A stretch of DNA of 64,000 nt from Gemmatimonadota bacterium (GTDB lineage: Bacteria; Gemmatimonadota; Gemmatimonadetes; Gemmatimonadales; Gemmatimonadaceae), in assembly GCA_016719105.1 (NCBI GenBank), contig JADKAQ010000020.1, forward strand, positions 122,202-186,201, written 5' to 3'. Positions 17,665 to 26,709 of this stretch are shown in pieces (position 1 is the first letter of the stretch; each line of letters opens with the position of its first letter). The position numbers were made by a program, and so were the translations under genes. The notes under the pieces are model-generated. The model ran no database searches, was not told the origin of the DNA, and saw only the letters and a program-made list of their open reading frames with translations.

Positions 17665-19272
17665 TCACGGGGCGGAGTCGTGGAACTTGACACTCGTCTC
17701 GCGCTCCAGCGCCCAGCGCAGCCCCCACGAATCCTCGAAGAGGATCAGCGGGGCGCCGAAGGCGTCGTACAGGATGTTGCGCCCGCGCTCGCGCCCCACG
17801 CGCTCGATGGCGTCCTTGGGGCCGGTGACCCAGCGCGGATAGCGCCCGGCGATCTTCTCCAGGCGGCAGCGCACCCCGTACTCATGCTCGAGGCGGTGCA
17901 GCATCACGTCGAACTGCAGCATGCCGACGGCGCCGATGAGCGGCGTGGGACCCGAGACTTCGGTGGGCGAGGTGAAGAAGACCTGCGCCGCCCCTTCCTC
18001 AGTGAGCTGTCGCAACCCCGCGTCGAGCTGCTTGCGCTTCATCGGGTCGATGAGGACGACGCGCGCGAAGTGCTCGGGGGGGAAGCGCGGGATCCCGGTG
18101 AACTCGGGATTGCCGTCTTCGGCGAGCGTGTCGCCGATGCGGAGGTTGCCGCGGTCGATCACGCCGATCACGTCCCCCGGCCAGGCCTCTTCCACTGCGG
18201 TGCGTTCGCGCGCCATGAACTGCTGCGGCGCCGAGAGTCGGACCTTCTTCCCGGTGCGCACCTGGGTGACTTCGAGCCCGGCGACGAAGCGCCCCGAGCA
18301 GATCCGCACGAAGGCGATGCGGTCGCGATGCCGCGGGTCCATGTTCGCCTGGATCTTGAAGACGAAGCCCGTGAAGCTCGGGTTGGTCGGCTCGATGATC
18401 CCGGTCGTGCTTTCGCGCGGGAGCGGCGGCGGGGCCAACTCGAGGAACTCCCGCAGGAACGGCTCGACCCCGAAGTTGGTCAGCGCGCTGCCGAAGAAGA
18501 CCGGGGAGAGCTCGCCTCGCATCACGGCGTCGCGATCGAACGGATGCCCCGCGGCGTCGAGCAGCTCGATGTCGTGCAGCAGCTGCGCGTACGGTTCGTC
18601 GCCCACGCGCGCGCGCGTGTCGGCGGAGTGCAGCGGGAGGCGCTGGGCGATGGCGCGCGTGGCGCCGTGGTGCTCGTCCTTGCCGAACAGGTGCACCTGG
18701 TCGAGCCGCCGGTCGTACACGCCCACGAAGGCGTTGCCGTGGAAGATGGGCCAGGTGATGGGGTGACAGTCGATCCCCAGGTCGGCCTCGACGTCGCTCA
18801 GCAGCTTGAGCGAGTCCTCGCCCACACGGTCGCACTTGTTGACGAAGGTGAAGATCGGGGTCCGCCGCTTCTTGCAGACTTCGAAGAGCTGGCGCGTGCG
18901 CTCCTCGACCCCTTTGCGGTTGTCGAGGAGCATGACGGCGCTGTCGGCGGCGACGAGCGTCCGGTAGGTGTCTTCGGAGAAGTCCTCGTGCCCTGGGGTG
19001 TCGAGGAGGTTGACCGCGAAGCCGTCGTACTCGAACTGCATGACGCTCGAGGTGACGGAGATGCCGCGCTCCTGTTCCAGCTTCATCCAGTCCGACGTGG
19101 CGTGCCGCTCGGCGCGGCGCGACTTGACCGCGCCGGCCAGGTGGATGGCTCCGCCGTAGAGGAGGAGCTTTTCCGTGAGCGTGGTCTTCCCAGCGTCGGG
19201 GTGGGAGATGATGGCGAAGGTGCGCCGGTGGGAGACGGCGCGTTCGAGCTCGAGGGCGACTTCTGTGGGCAT
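17665..19272 (-). CDS. prfC: peptide chain release factor 3
   Basis: 535 aa translational GTPase. G1 is SHPDAGKTTLTEKLLLYGG, G3 DTPGHEDF, G4 NKCDR. The RF3-specific segment AVKSRRAERHATSDWMKLEQ and switch I region RGISVTSSVMQFEY are clear. C-terminal RF3 domains include GAVGMLQFDVMLHRLEHEYG. RF3 recycles RF1/RF2 from the ribosome after peptide release. The ATG at 19272 precedes the conserved N-terminus (LERAVSHRRTFAI); the extra upstream frame is just the purine array. It diverges from the S9 peptidase gene. Confidence 0.95.
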   Translation of the reverse strand: MPTEVALELERAVSHRRTFAIISHPDAGKTTLTEKLLLYGGAIHLAGAVKSRRAERHATSDWMKLEQERGISVTSSVMQFEYDGFAVNLLDTPGHEDFSEDTYRTLVAADSAVMLLDNRKGVEERTRQLFEVCKKRRTPIFTFVNKCDRVGEDSLKLLSDVEADLGIDCHPITWPIFHGNAFVGVYDRRLDQVHLFGKDEHHGATRAIAQRLPLHSADTRARVGDEPYAQLLHDIELLDAAGHPFDRDAVMRGELSPVFFGSALTNFGVEPFLREFLELAPPPLPRESTTGIIEPTNPSFTGFVFKIQANMDPRHRDRIAFVRICSGRFVAGLEVTQVRTGKKVRLSAPQQFMARERTAVEEAWPGDVIGVIDRGNLRIGDTLAEDGNPEFTGIPRFPPEHFARVVLIDPMKRKQLDAGLRQLTEEGAAQVFFTSPTEVSGPTPLIGAVGMLQFDVMLHRLEHEYGVRCRLEKIAGRYPRWVTGPKDAIERVGRERGRNILYDAFGAPLILFEDSWGLRWALERETSVKFHDSAP

Positions 19273-19290
19273 CCTCAAAACTACTGCGTG

Positions 19291-19316
19291 AGAAGACGAG
19301 AAGACGAGAAGACGAG
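19291..19316. repeat. agaagacg purine array in a divergent promoter region
   Basis: Three near-perfect 9-bp units (gaagacgag) lie between the divergent starts of prfC and the S9 peptidase, with a short pyrimidine stretch (cgtcttccc) about 40 bp further on. This is the same unit family as the array after ettA, but placed at 5' ends, so the arrays are not only terminators. Confidence 0.6.
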
Positions 19317-19444
19317 TGGGGTCTGGAGGCCAGGACGCGCGTCCGTCTCCATTGCGTCTTCCCCCCTCCCGCGCTTTTGGCATCTGGCGCGTATACTCTG
19401 CCGAGGTCCGTCCCGGGGCCTGTCACAGCATCACCGGAGCCCAC

Positions 19445-22102
19445 ATGTCACACTCGCTGGTCCGTTCCCGTTCGTGGCGCCTCGCGGCCGCCGTCCTCAC
19501 GGCGACGCCGAGCGTCCTGTTCGCGCAGCAGAACGCCGATGCCACCTGGCAGCCGCGCGAGGTCCTGACGAAGGAGACGTACGTCGCGCCGCCGTCGTCG
19601 ATTGCCCGGCTGGTGAGCGCGCCGCGCCAGAACCAGGCGCCGCTCACCGACCTGAGCCCCGATCGCCGGTACTTCCTGCGGACCATCACGGACGGGCTGC
19701 CGTCGGTGCAGGTCTTCGGCAAGCCGCATTACTACTTCGCCGGGTTGCAGGTGGACTACCAGGCCAACCGGGCGCGGTCGCTCACCAATCGTGGGGCGAC
19801 GTCGCTGGCGCTGGTGGAGGCGACGACGGGGAAGGTGACGACGATCGAGGCGCCCAAGGGGGCGACGATCGCCTCGCCGGCCTGGTCGCCCGACGGGTCG
19901 CGCATCGCGTACCTCGCCGACTTCGACAACGCGACCAAACTGTATGTAGCCGATGTCGCCACGGGGAAGTCGCGCCCGCTCGGCACGGGGTCGCTCCTGG
20001 CGACGCTGGTCACCGCGCCGGAGTGGTCGGGCGACGGGAGCAAGGTCTTCACGGTCCTCCTTCCCGACGGGCGCAAGCCCGAGCCCAAGCGCCCGGCGAT
20101 CGAGACCGGGCCGCTGGTGCGCATCACCGACGGCGACAAGAACAAGACGCGCACGTATGCGTCGCTGCTGCGCGATGCGTTCGAGCGGGAGCTGATGGAG
20201 TACTACGTCACGGGGCAGCTCGCGGCGGTCGATGCACGGAGCGGGGCCGTCAGCAAGATCGGCGCGCCGGCGATGATCGCCGCGATCGACCCGTCGCCCG
20301 ACGGCAAGTACGTGCGCGTGACGCGCATGGATGCGCCGTTCTCGTACATCGTGCAGTACACCAACTTCGCGCAGCGCGAGGAGCTGTGGGACGCGGCCGG
20401 CAAGGTCGTGACCACGCTGGTGGTGCGTCCGCTGCGTGAAGGGGACACGCCGGTGGCCGATGGCCCCGTGGCGTCGCAGGCGGCCGACACCGCCAGGCGC
20501 AACTTCGCCTGGCTCCCCAACGGGGGCGGGCTCACCTTCCTCAAGCAGGATCCGGCGCCAGCGCGCGGGGCCGGTGCCGACACGGCCGAGGCGCCGCGCG
20601 GCCCGGGGGCCAACGGGGCGCGCCGCAAGGACAAGCTCTTCACCTGGGCGGCGCCGTTCGCGACCGGGACCGAGAAGGTCGTCCACGAGAGCGACACCCG
20701 CATGAGCGGCGTCCTCTTCACCGACGACGCCAAGGTGGCCTTCGTCGCCGAGAACGCGACGGGGACGGGGCATGTGTACGCGGTGTACGTCGACGAACCT
20801 GGCAAGCGCTACACGCTGTGGCGCCTGCGCGGGATCACCGCGAGCGTCGGGCGTCGCGGTGGCTTCTTTGGCGGCGGCGGACGTGGCGGGGCGGGCGATG
20901 ACTCGCTCACGTTCTACCAGAACCCCGGCAACCTGATGGTGCGGCGTGGCAAGATGGGGGTCGACGTGGCGATGCTGTCGAGCGATGGCACGCACGCGTA
21001 CCTCGAGGGGACGCGCTACTTCAAGGACTGGCAGACGCAGGCCCCGCGCGGCTTCGTCGACAAGGTCGAGATCAAGTCGGCCAAGAAGACGCGCCTCTTT
21101 GAAGGGGCGGCGGACACGTTCGACAACGTGGTGGCCGCGCTGGACGACGACTTCAGCAAGGCGGTGCTGACGCGCGAGTCGCCGTCGATGGTCCCCAACA
21201 CCTTCGTGCGCGAGATGGCGTCGGGGACGCTCACGCCGGTGACGAACAACGCCGACCTCACCCCCGAGTTCACCAACGCCGTGCGCAAGCGCGTCGAGGT
21301 GACGCGTGCCGACGGGATCAAGTTCATCGTGAACGTGACGCTTCCCGCCGGCTATGTCGCCGGGACGCGCCTCCCCGGGATGCTCTGGCTCTATCCGTAC
21401 GAGTACACCGACCAGGCGGGCTACGACCGCACGCTACGCACGGAGAACATCAACCGTTTCCCGCAGGCCGGGCCGCGCACGATCGAATATCTCGTCACGC
21501 AGGGGTACGCGGTCGCCAACTTCTCGCCGCCGGTGATCGGTGCGGCGGGGCGCATGAACGACAACTACGTCACCGACCTGCAGAAGAACCTGTCGGCTGT
21601 CATCGATGAACTCGACCGGCAGCAGTTCATCGATCGCACCAAGCTGGCGATCGGCGGGCACAGCTACGGCGCCTTCACCACGGTGAATGCGCTGGTGCAC
21701 ACGCCGTACTTCAAGGCGGGGATTGCCGGCGACGGGATGTACAACCGCACGCTCACCCCCAGCGGCTTCCAGAGCGAGCGTCGCGACTTCTGGGAAGGGC
21801 AGGAGACGTATCTCGAGATGTCGCCCTTCTTCAAGGCCGACCAGCTCACGGGGGCGCTCCTCATGTACCACTCCATCGAGGACCAGAACGTCGGGACGGC
21901 CCCGATCTCCTCGGAGCGCCTGATGCACGCGCTCGAGGGACTCGGCAAGACCGCGTCGCTGTACATGTATCCGTACGAGGACCACGGCCCGGCCACGAAG
22001 GAGACGCTGCTGGACCAGTGGGCCCGCTGGACCGCCTGGCTCGACGTGTACGTGAAGCAGGGCGAGAAGAAGCCGGTGAAGGCGCAGAAGCCTATCTCCT
22101 GA
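19445..22102 (+). CDS. S9 family (prolyl oligopeptidase-type) secreted peptidase
   Basis: 885 aa. Signal peptide to about residue 28 (VLFAQQ), then a beta-propeller region with repeated SPDG/SPDR blades (LSPDRRYFL, SPDGSRIAYLADF, SPDGKYVRVTR), then a C-terminal alpha/beta hydrolase. The catalytic Ser is in GGHSYGAFT, with Asp near SIEDQNVGT and His in YEDHGPATKE. A low-complexity stretch (GRRGGFFGGGGRGGAGDD) interrupts the propeller. It is likely periplasmic and degrades proline-containing oligopeptides. It is longer than the second S9 enzyme at 41.9 kb. The gene ends in a repeat-array terminator facing the GGDEF-EAL gene. Confidence 0.88.
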   Translation: MSHSLVRSRSWRLAAAVLTATPSVLFAQQNADATWQPREVLTKETYVAPPSSIARLVSAPRQNQAPLTDLSPDRRYFLRTITDGLPSVQVFGKPHYYFAGLQVDYQANRARSLTNRGATSLALVEATTGKVTTIEAPKGATIASPAWSPDGSRIAYLADFDNATKLYVADVATGKSRPLGTGSLLATLVTAPEWSGDGSKVFTVLLPDGRKPEPKRPAIETGPLVRITDGDKNKTRTYASLLRDAFERELMEYYVTGQLAAVDARSGAVSKIGAPAMIAAIDPSPDGKYVRVTRMDAPFSYIVQYTNFAQREELWDAAGKVVTTLVVRPLREGDTPVADGPVASQAADTARRNFAWLPNGGGLTFLKQDPAPARGAGADTAEAPRGPGANGARRKDKLFTWAAPFATGTEKVVHESDTRMSGVLFTDDAKVAFVAENATGTGHVYAVYVDEPGKRYTLWRLRGITASVGRRGGFFGGGGRGGAGDDSLTFYQNPGNLMVRRGKMGVDVAMLSSDGTHAYLEGTRYFKDWQTQAPRGFVDKVEIKSAKKTRLFEGAADTFDNVVAALDDDFSKAVLTRESPSMVPNTFVREMASGTLTPVTNNADLTPEFTNAVRKRVEVTRADGIKFIVNVTLPAGYVAGTRLPGMLWLYPYEYTDQAGYDRTLRTENINRFPQAGPRTIEYLVTQGYAVANFSPPVIGAAGRMNDNYVTDLQKNLSAVIDELDRQQFIDRTKLAIGGHSYGAFTTVNALVHTPYFKAGIAGDGMYNRTLTPSGFQSERRDFWEGQETYLEMSPFFKADQLTGALLMYHSIEDQNVGTAPISSERLMHALEGLGKTASLYMYPYEDHGPATKETLLDQWARWTAWLDVYVKQGEKKPVKAQKPIS

Positions 22103-22103
22103 G

Positions 22104-22232
22104 AGGACGGGAAGACGGGAAGACGGGAAGACGAGAGAACGGACCTGGGGGGCTGGCACTCGCGTGCCGGCCCCCCAGTGCTCTTGAGCTCACTCGTCTT
22201 CTCGTCTTCCCGTCTTCCCGTCTTCCGCTCTC
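22104..22232. repeat. nested inverted repeat of gaagacggg arrays (terminator-like)
   Basis: Same design as at 15.1 kb: a purine array at 22104-22140 (gacgggaa units) and a pyrimidine array at 22194-22232 flank an inner GC hairpin of roughly 22145-22178 (CTGGGGGGC opposite GCCCCCCAG sense). It fills the whole gap between the convergent S9 peptidase and GGDEF-EAL genes. Confidence 0.7.
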
Positions 22233-25012
22233 TAGAGCGCTCCAACCTCCGCGTCCTGCGCCGCCAACAGTCGAGCGATCGCTTCTTCCGGCACCGGCCG
22301 GGAGAAGAGCGTCCCCTGGCCCAGCTCGCAACCCAGAGCCTGCAGGCTCACGCGTTGCGCCTCGGAGTCGACTCCTTCGGCGACGGTCTCCAGCGACAGG
22401 GCCTTGCCTAACGCCACGATGGTGCGGGCCAGGGCGGTCTGCGAGCCGCCGCGGGCGACCCCGCCCACGAAGACGCGGTCGATCTTGAGCATGTCCACCG
22501 CCGTCCCCTGCAGGTAGCCGAGCGACGAGGCCCCCATCCCGAAGTCGTCGATCGCCAGGCGCACCCCCAGGTGGTGCAGGCGCTGCATCTGGTCGCGGGC
22601 CGCGGCCGACGCCTGCATGAGCGCGGCCTCCGTCACCTCGAGGACCAGCGACGATGCGGAGAGCCCCGACGCCGCCAACGTGCTCCGCACGTCGGCGTAG
22701 AAGGTCGGGGCCTGCAGCTGTCGGAGCGACACCTTGGTCGACAGCACCAGCGCCCCGCGCGAGCGGGCCCCGTGCCCGGCGGGAACGGGCCACCGCGCCA
22801 CCGCGCTGCAGGCGCGCTGGAGCAGCGCCTGCCCCAGTTCCACGATGATCCCGCTCTCCTCGGCCGCGGGGAGCCAGACCGCGGGGGACACCGTGCCGCG
22901 CTGCGGGTGCTCCCAGCGCATCGTCGCCTCCACGCCGCGCAGGTCACCGGTGGCCAGCTCGTGGATCGGCTGGAACAGCAGCTGCAATGCGCCGGTACGC
23001 ACCGCCTCCCGCAGGTCGTCCTCCAGCAGGCGGCGTGCGCGCTCCTCCTCGTGCATCGACGACTCGAAGATCACCCAGCACGACTTCCCCGCCGTCTTGG
23101 CCCGGTACAGCGCCACGTCGGCCTCGTGCAGCAGCACCTCGACCGGGTCGCGGTGCCGGTCGCCCGCCACGGCTGCCGCTGCCGCCGTGCCATCGCCGTC
23201 CGCGTCGGCCGGGTCGCCGACCGCGATCCCGATGCTCGTCCCGACCCCCACCATCCGGTCGCCGACGGTGAAGGGCTGCGACACCGCTCGCAGGATGCGG
23301 TCGGCCACCACCACCGCATGCGCCTCGTCGGGGACGTGCTCCAGCAGGACGGCGAACTCGTCACCGCCCAGCCGCGCCACCAGGTCGCTCCCGCGCGTCG
23401 CACTCAGCAGGCGATCCGCGACCTGCTGCAGCACCTTGTCGCCGGCCGCGTGACCTAACGAGTCGTTGACCCCCTTGAAGCCGTCGAGGTCGAGCGCCAA
23501 CACCGCCACGCGTTCTGACGGGCCGCTGGCCAGCGCCTGCACCACGCGCGCACGAAAATGCCGGCGGTTGGCCAGCCCGGTGAGCCCGTCGTGGTGCGCC
23601 TGGTGCGACAACGCCTCGCGCGACGAGCGCAGCTCGTCGACCAGCAGGATGTTGCTCAGCGCCGTGGAGGCCAGCGCCGCCAGCGCCTCGAGGACCGCCA
23701 CGTCGGCGGGACCGTACGCCTCCGCCTCCCGGCTGCAGATCGCCAGCACCGCCGCCACCTCCTCCCCCACGATGACCGGCGTGCGCATCATCGACCCGGC
23801 GCGCGGTTCCGTCGCCACCGTCTTCTCCCTCGCCCCTGACACCCCGCCGCACTCGTCCACCGAGATGAGCGTGCCGCGCTCGTCGATCACGCGGCGCAGG
23901 TCGCCCTTGAGCGGAAGCGCGACCGTCTGGTCGTCGTCGGGGGAATCACCGAGCAGGTGCAACGTCCCGGTGCGCGCATCCAGCAGCGCCAGCGCGAACT
24001 CCTGCATGTCCAGCACGCGCTCGCACGACTGGCGCAGCACGTCGCGCAGCGCGCGCGCCGAGCCGGCCGCCAGCACGCCGGCCGCGGCGTCGGCCACCGC
24101 GGCCATCCGTTCTGCCATCTGCGTGGCGTCGTGGCGGGCGGCGCGCATCGACTCCTCGGCGCGGGCGCGCTCCTCCACTTCATCTTCGAGCGAACGCACC
24201 GCCGTCCCCAGCTTCTCGGCGGTGACGTTGAAGCTCACCCCCAGGAATCCGACGTCATCCAGCGCACGCGTCGGCAGGCGCACCGAGAAGTCGCCCTCGG
24301 CCAGATCGGCCAGCGCCCGCCGCGCCCGCCGCACGCGATGCATGTAGCGAATCGGGTTCTGCATCGAGAGCCACGAGATGGCCCCCAGGCAGAACGTCTC
24401 GACGAGGATGTGCGCGACCGCCTGCTCGTGCGGCCCCATCACGCGCATGCCGATGTAGTGCGCGACCGGGTAGATCGTGCATCCCAGGACCAGCTGCACC
24501 CGCGCCGCGCTGGGATGCCCCATCGCGTACCCGGCGACGGCGTAGATCAGGAACGGAATGACGAGGTGCCCGTCGCCGCCGAACGAGACCACGAGGATCC
24601 CGAACATGATCGAGTCGAGGAGCTGCATCCCCCACAGGTGGCGCTCGTCGGCGACGCCACGCCGGTTCCAGCTCCCGACCAGCTCGTTGATGAGCAGCAT
24701 CAGCACCGAGTCGACCACCAGCACCTGCCACGGCCCGTCCAGCACGTCGAACGCGAGATCGAGCGCGCCCAGGGCGAGGCACAGGATCACCAGGCGGAAA
24801 CGCACCTGAATCGCGCGCTTCAGGAGCTCCCGCTGGAAGATCGTGCGCTCCCGGGCGATCAGGTCGTGCGCGGAGACGCTGGAGCTGGTGGGGGTGACGG
24901 GACGGGGCAAAACGGTCCGAGCGACGGGAGGGACGAGCGGGGGGCGAGGGCGGCAGCCTTGGGGATGAGTTTCGGCCGCCCGCTTCCCCCGCTGCAGCGC
25001 GCCAGCGCTCAT
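22232..25012 (-). CDS. membrane GAF-GGDEF-EAL cyclic-di-GMP protein with degenerate EAL
   Basis: About 926 aa (ATG at 25012; in-frame starts at 25036 and 25063 are possible). About five transmembrane helices lie within residues 70-205, followed by a HAMP-like linker, a coiled region, a GAF domain and a GGDEF domain with an intact RLGGDEFAVL site. The C-terminal EAL domain keeps IDDFGMG, KIDRVFV and ETVAEGV. However, the signature EALLRW reads EATMRW and the Mg-binding Asn of VNVSxxQL is lysine (TKVSLRQL). A functional diguanylate cyclase with a weak or non-catalytic EAL (perhaps c-di-GMP-sensing) is inferred. It diverges from the RND operon. Confidence 0.85.
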   Translation of the reverse strand: MSAGALQRGKRAAETHPQGCRPRPPLVPPVARTVLPRPVTPTSSSVSAHDLIARERTIFQRELLKRAIQVRFRLVILCLALGALDLAFDVLDGPWQVLVVDSVLMLLINELVGSWNRRGVADERHLWGMQLLDSIMFGILVVSFGGDGHLVIPFLIYAVAGYAMGHPSAARVQLVLGCTIYPVAHYIGMRVMGPHEQAVAHILVETFCLGAISWLSMQNPIRYMHRVRRARRALADLAEGDFSVRLPTRALDDVGFLGVSFNVTAEKLGTAVRSLEDEVEERARAEESMRAARHDATQMAERMAAVADAAAGVLAAGSARALRDVLRQSCERVLDMQEFALALLDARTGTLHLLGDSPDDDQTVALPLKGDLRRVIDERGTLISVDECGGVSGAREKTVATEPRAGSMMRTPVIVGEEVAAVLAICSREAEAYGPADVAVLEALAALASTALSNILLVDELRSSREALSHQAHHDGLTGLANRRHFRARVVQALASGPSERVAVLALDLDGFKGVNDSLGHAAGDKVLQQVADRLLSATRGSDLVARLGGDEFAVLLEHVPDEAHAVVVADRILRAVSQPFTVGDRMVGVGTSIGIAVGDPADADGDGTAAAAAVAGDRHRDPVEVLLHEADVALYRAKTAGKSCWVIFESSMHEEERARRLLEDDLREAVRTGALQLLFQPIHELATGDLRGVEATMRWEHPQRGTVSPAVWLPAAEESGIIVELGQALLQRACSAVARWPVPAGHGARSRGALVLSTKVSLRQLQAPTFYADVRSTLAASGLSASSLVLEVTEAALMQASAAARDQMQRLHHLGVRLAIDDFGMGASSLGYLQGTAVDMLKIDRVFVGGVARGGSQTALARTIVALGKALSLETVAEGVDSEAQRVSLQALGCELGQGTLFSRPVPEEAIARLLAAQDAEVGAL

Positions 25013-25029
25013 GTGAAACGGCACATGAG
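25008..25029. promoter_or_regulatory. perfect 8-bp inverted repeat, putative operator
   Basis: CTCATGTG AAACGG CACATGAG has exact arms (25008-25015 and 25022-25029) with a 6-nt spacer. It lies at the start of the GGDEF-EAL gene and about 150 bp upstream of the divergent RND efflux operon. A GCATGTGG half-like site follows at about 25033-25040. Dyads of this size are typical of TetR- or MarR-type operators that control efflux pumps; no such regulator gene is in the window. Confidence 0.4.
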
Positions 25030-25179
25030 GGGGCATGTGGACTTCACAAGTATTCGGCGACAACGTCTCCTCCCCGACAACGCTCCTCCACGAAGCCGCG
25101 TAGCTCCGGTGAGCCCTCCAGGCCCGGACCGACGTGCGGTAGGTGGAGGCGCAGCCTCCAGCACCTTCGTCGCGACTCC

Positions 25180-26709
25180 ATGCGGCATTTCGAGATATCC
25201 GTGGGCCTCGTCAGTCGCTTTGCGGCGTGTGGGGCCCTCGTCCTCGCCAGCGCGTCGTGCGCCTCGGCGCCGCCACGCACCGTCGGCGGCGTGGCGAGCG
25301 TCAGCCCGGCCGCCGGGCGCCCCTGGTCGCCGCCGGCCGGCGCCGGGGCACCGTTCACCCCCGCCGAGCGCGCGGCGTCGCCGCGCGGGGGCGCGCCGCG
25401 CGAGGCCAGCGTCCCCGCCGACGTCGCGGGGCGGATCCAGCAGCTGTCGCTGGCCGACGTCGTCGATCTGGCGCTGGGCAACAGCCCGCTCACGCGCACC
25501 AGCTGGGCGCAGGCACGCGCCGCGGCGGCGGCGTACGGCTCGGCGAACGGGCGCTTTCTCCCGACCATCACCGGCGACGTGGCCGGCGGGCCGGCGCGCG
25601 CCATCTCGGCCAACCCGGCGCGCCTCCCCTCCAACCGCACCACCTGGGTGCCGTCGGTGGCGCTCCAGTACCTCCTGCTCGACTTCGGGGGGCGCGGCGG
25701 CGCCGCGCGCGGGGCACGCGAGGCGCTCTTTGCCGCCGATTTCGCCCATAACGCGACCGTGCAGTCGGTGATGCTGCAGACGCAACAGGGGTACTTCGCG
25801 TACCAGTCGGCGCGCGGTGTCCTGCTCGCGGCGCTGGCCACGGTCCAGACGGCGCGCGAGAACCTCGCGGCGGCCGATCGCCGCCACGAGGTGGGGCTGG
25901 CCACGATCGCCGACGTGCTGCAGGCGCGGACGGCGCTGGCGCAGGCCGAGCTGGCGCAGCAGGGGGCCGACGGGGCGCTGCAGGGGGCGCGCGCGACGCT
26001 CGCGCTGGCGATGGGGCTCGAGGCCAACCGTCCCTTCGAGGTCGCCATCGACACCACCCCACTCCCGCTGCGCGAGCTCGGCGAGAGCGTCGACTCGTTG
26101 ATCGCCCGTGCCGAACGAGACCGTCCCGACCTGGCGGCCGCGCGGGCGCTGGCGCGACAGGGGGAAGCGCAGGTGCAGGTCGCCCGATCCGCGACGCTCC
26201 CCAGCCTGACCATGGGAAGCTCGGCCGGGCGCAACTTCTCCAACGCGCCCGCCCTCGAGGGGCAGACCTATGCGCTGTCGTTCGGGGTGCAGATCCCGAT
26301 CTTCAGCGGGCTCGCGCGGCAGTACGACGTGGTCGTCGCCCGCGAGAACGCGGCCGCCGCACTGGCCCGTGCCGAGCAGGCGCGGTTGCAGGCGGCGGCG
26401 CAGGTCTTCACTTCCTACCATGCGCTGCGCACGGCGGCGCAGCGCGTCACCACCTCGGCCAACCTGCTGGCGAGTGCCACGCAGTCCGAGCAGGTGGCGC
26501 GCGGGCGGTATGCGGAGGGGGTGGGGAGCATGCTCGACGTGCTGACGGCGCAGGGGGCGCTCGCCGATGCGCGGGCGCAATCGGTCACGGCGCGCTGGAC
26601 CTGGTATTCGGTGCTCGCACAGCTCGCCCGCGATGCGGGAGCGCTCACTCCGGCGGGGGCCATGGCCCCTCGCGTTTCTCCCGACTCTACCGCTGGATTG
26701 CCTCGATGA
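25180..26709 (+). CDS. TolC-like outer-membrane efflux lipoprotein
   Basis: 509 aa. Lipoprotein signal with Cys in ASASCASA, a proline/alanine-rich linker to about residue 80, then two OEP repeats of coiled helices and beta strands typical of TolC/OprM outer-membrane factors (LSLADVVDLALGNSPLTR at the first helix; VGLATIADVLQART and RYAEGVGSMLDVLTAQ at the equivalent helix turns). It forms the trimeric outer-membrane duct of the tripartite RND pump encoded just downstream. It overlaps the adaptor gene by ATGA (26706-26709). Confidence 0.9.
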   Translation: MRHFEISVGLVSRFAACGALVLASASCASAPPRTVGGVASVSPAAGRPWSPPAGAGAPFTPAERAASPRGGAPREASVPADVAGRIQQLSLADVVDLALGNSPLTRTSWAQARAAAAAYGSANGRFLPTITGDVAGGPARAISANPARLPSNRTTWVPSVALQYLLLDFGGRGGAARGAREALFAADFAHNATVQSVMLQTQQGYFAYQSARGVLLAALATVQTARENLAAADRRHEVGLATIADVLQARTALAQAELAQQGADGALQGARATLALAMGLEANRPFEVAIDTTPLPLRELGESVDSLIARAERDRPDLAAARALARQGEAQVQVARSATLPSLTMGSSAGRNFSNAPALEGQTYALSFGVQIPIFSGLARQYDVVVARENAAAALARAEQARLQAAAQVFTSYHALRTAAQRVTTSANLLASATQSEQVARGRYAEGVGSMLDVLTAQGALADARAQSVTARWTWYSVLAQLARDAGALTPAGAMAPRVSPDSTAGLPR

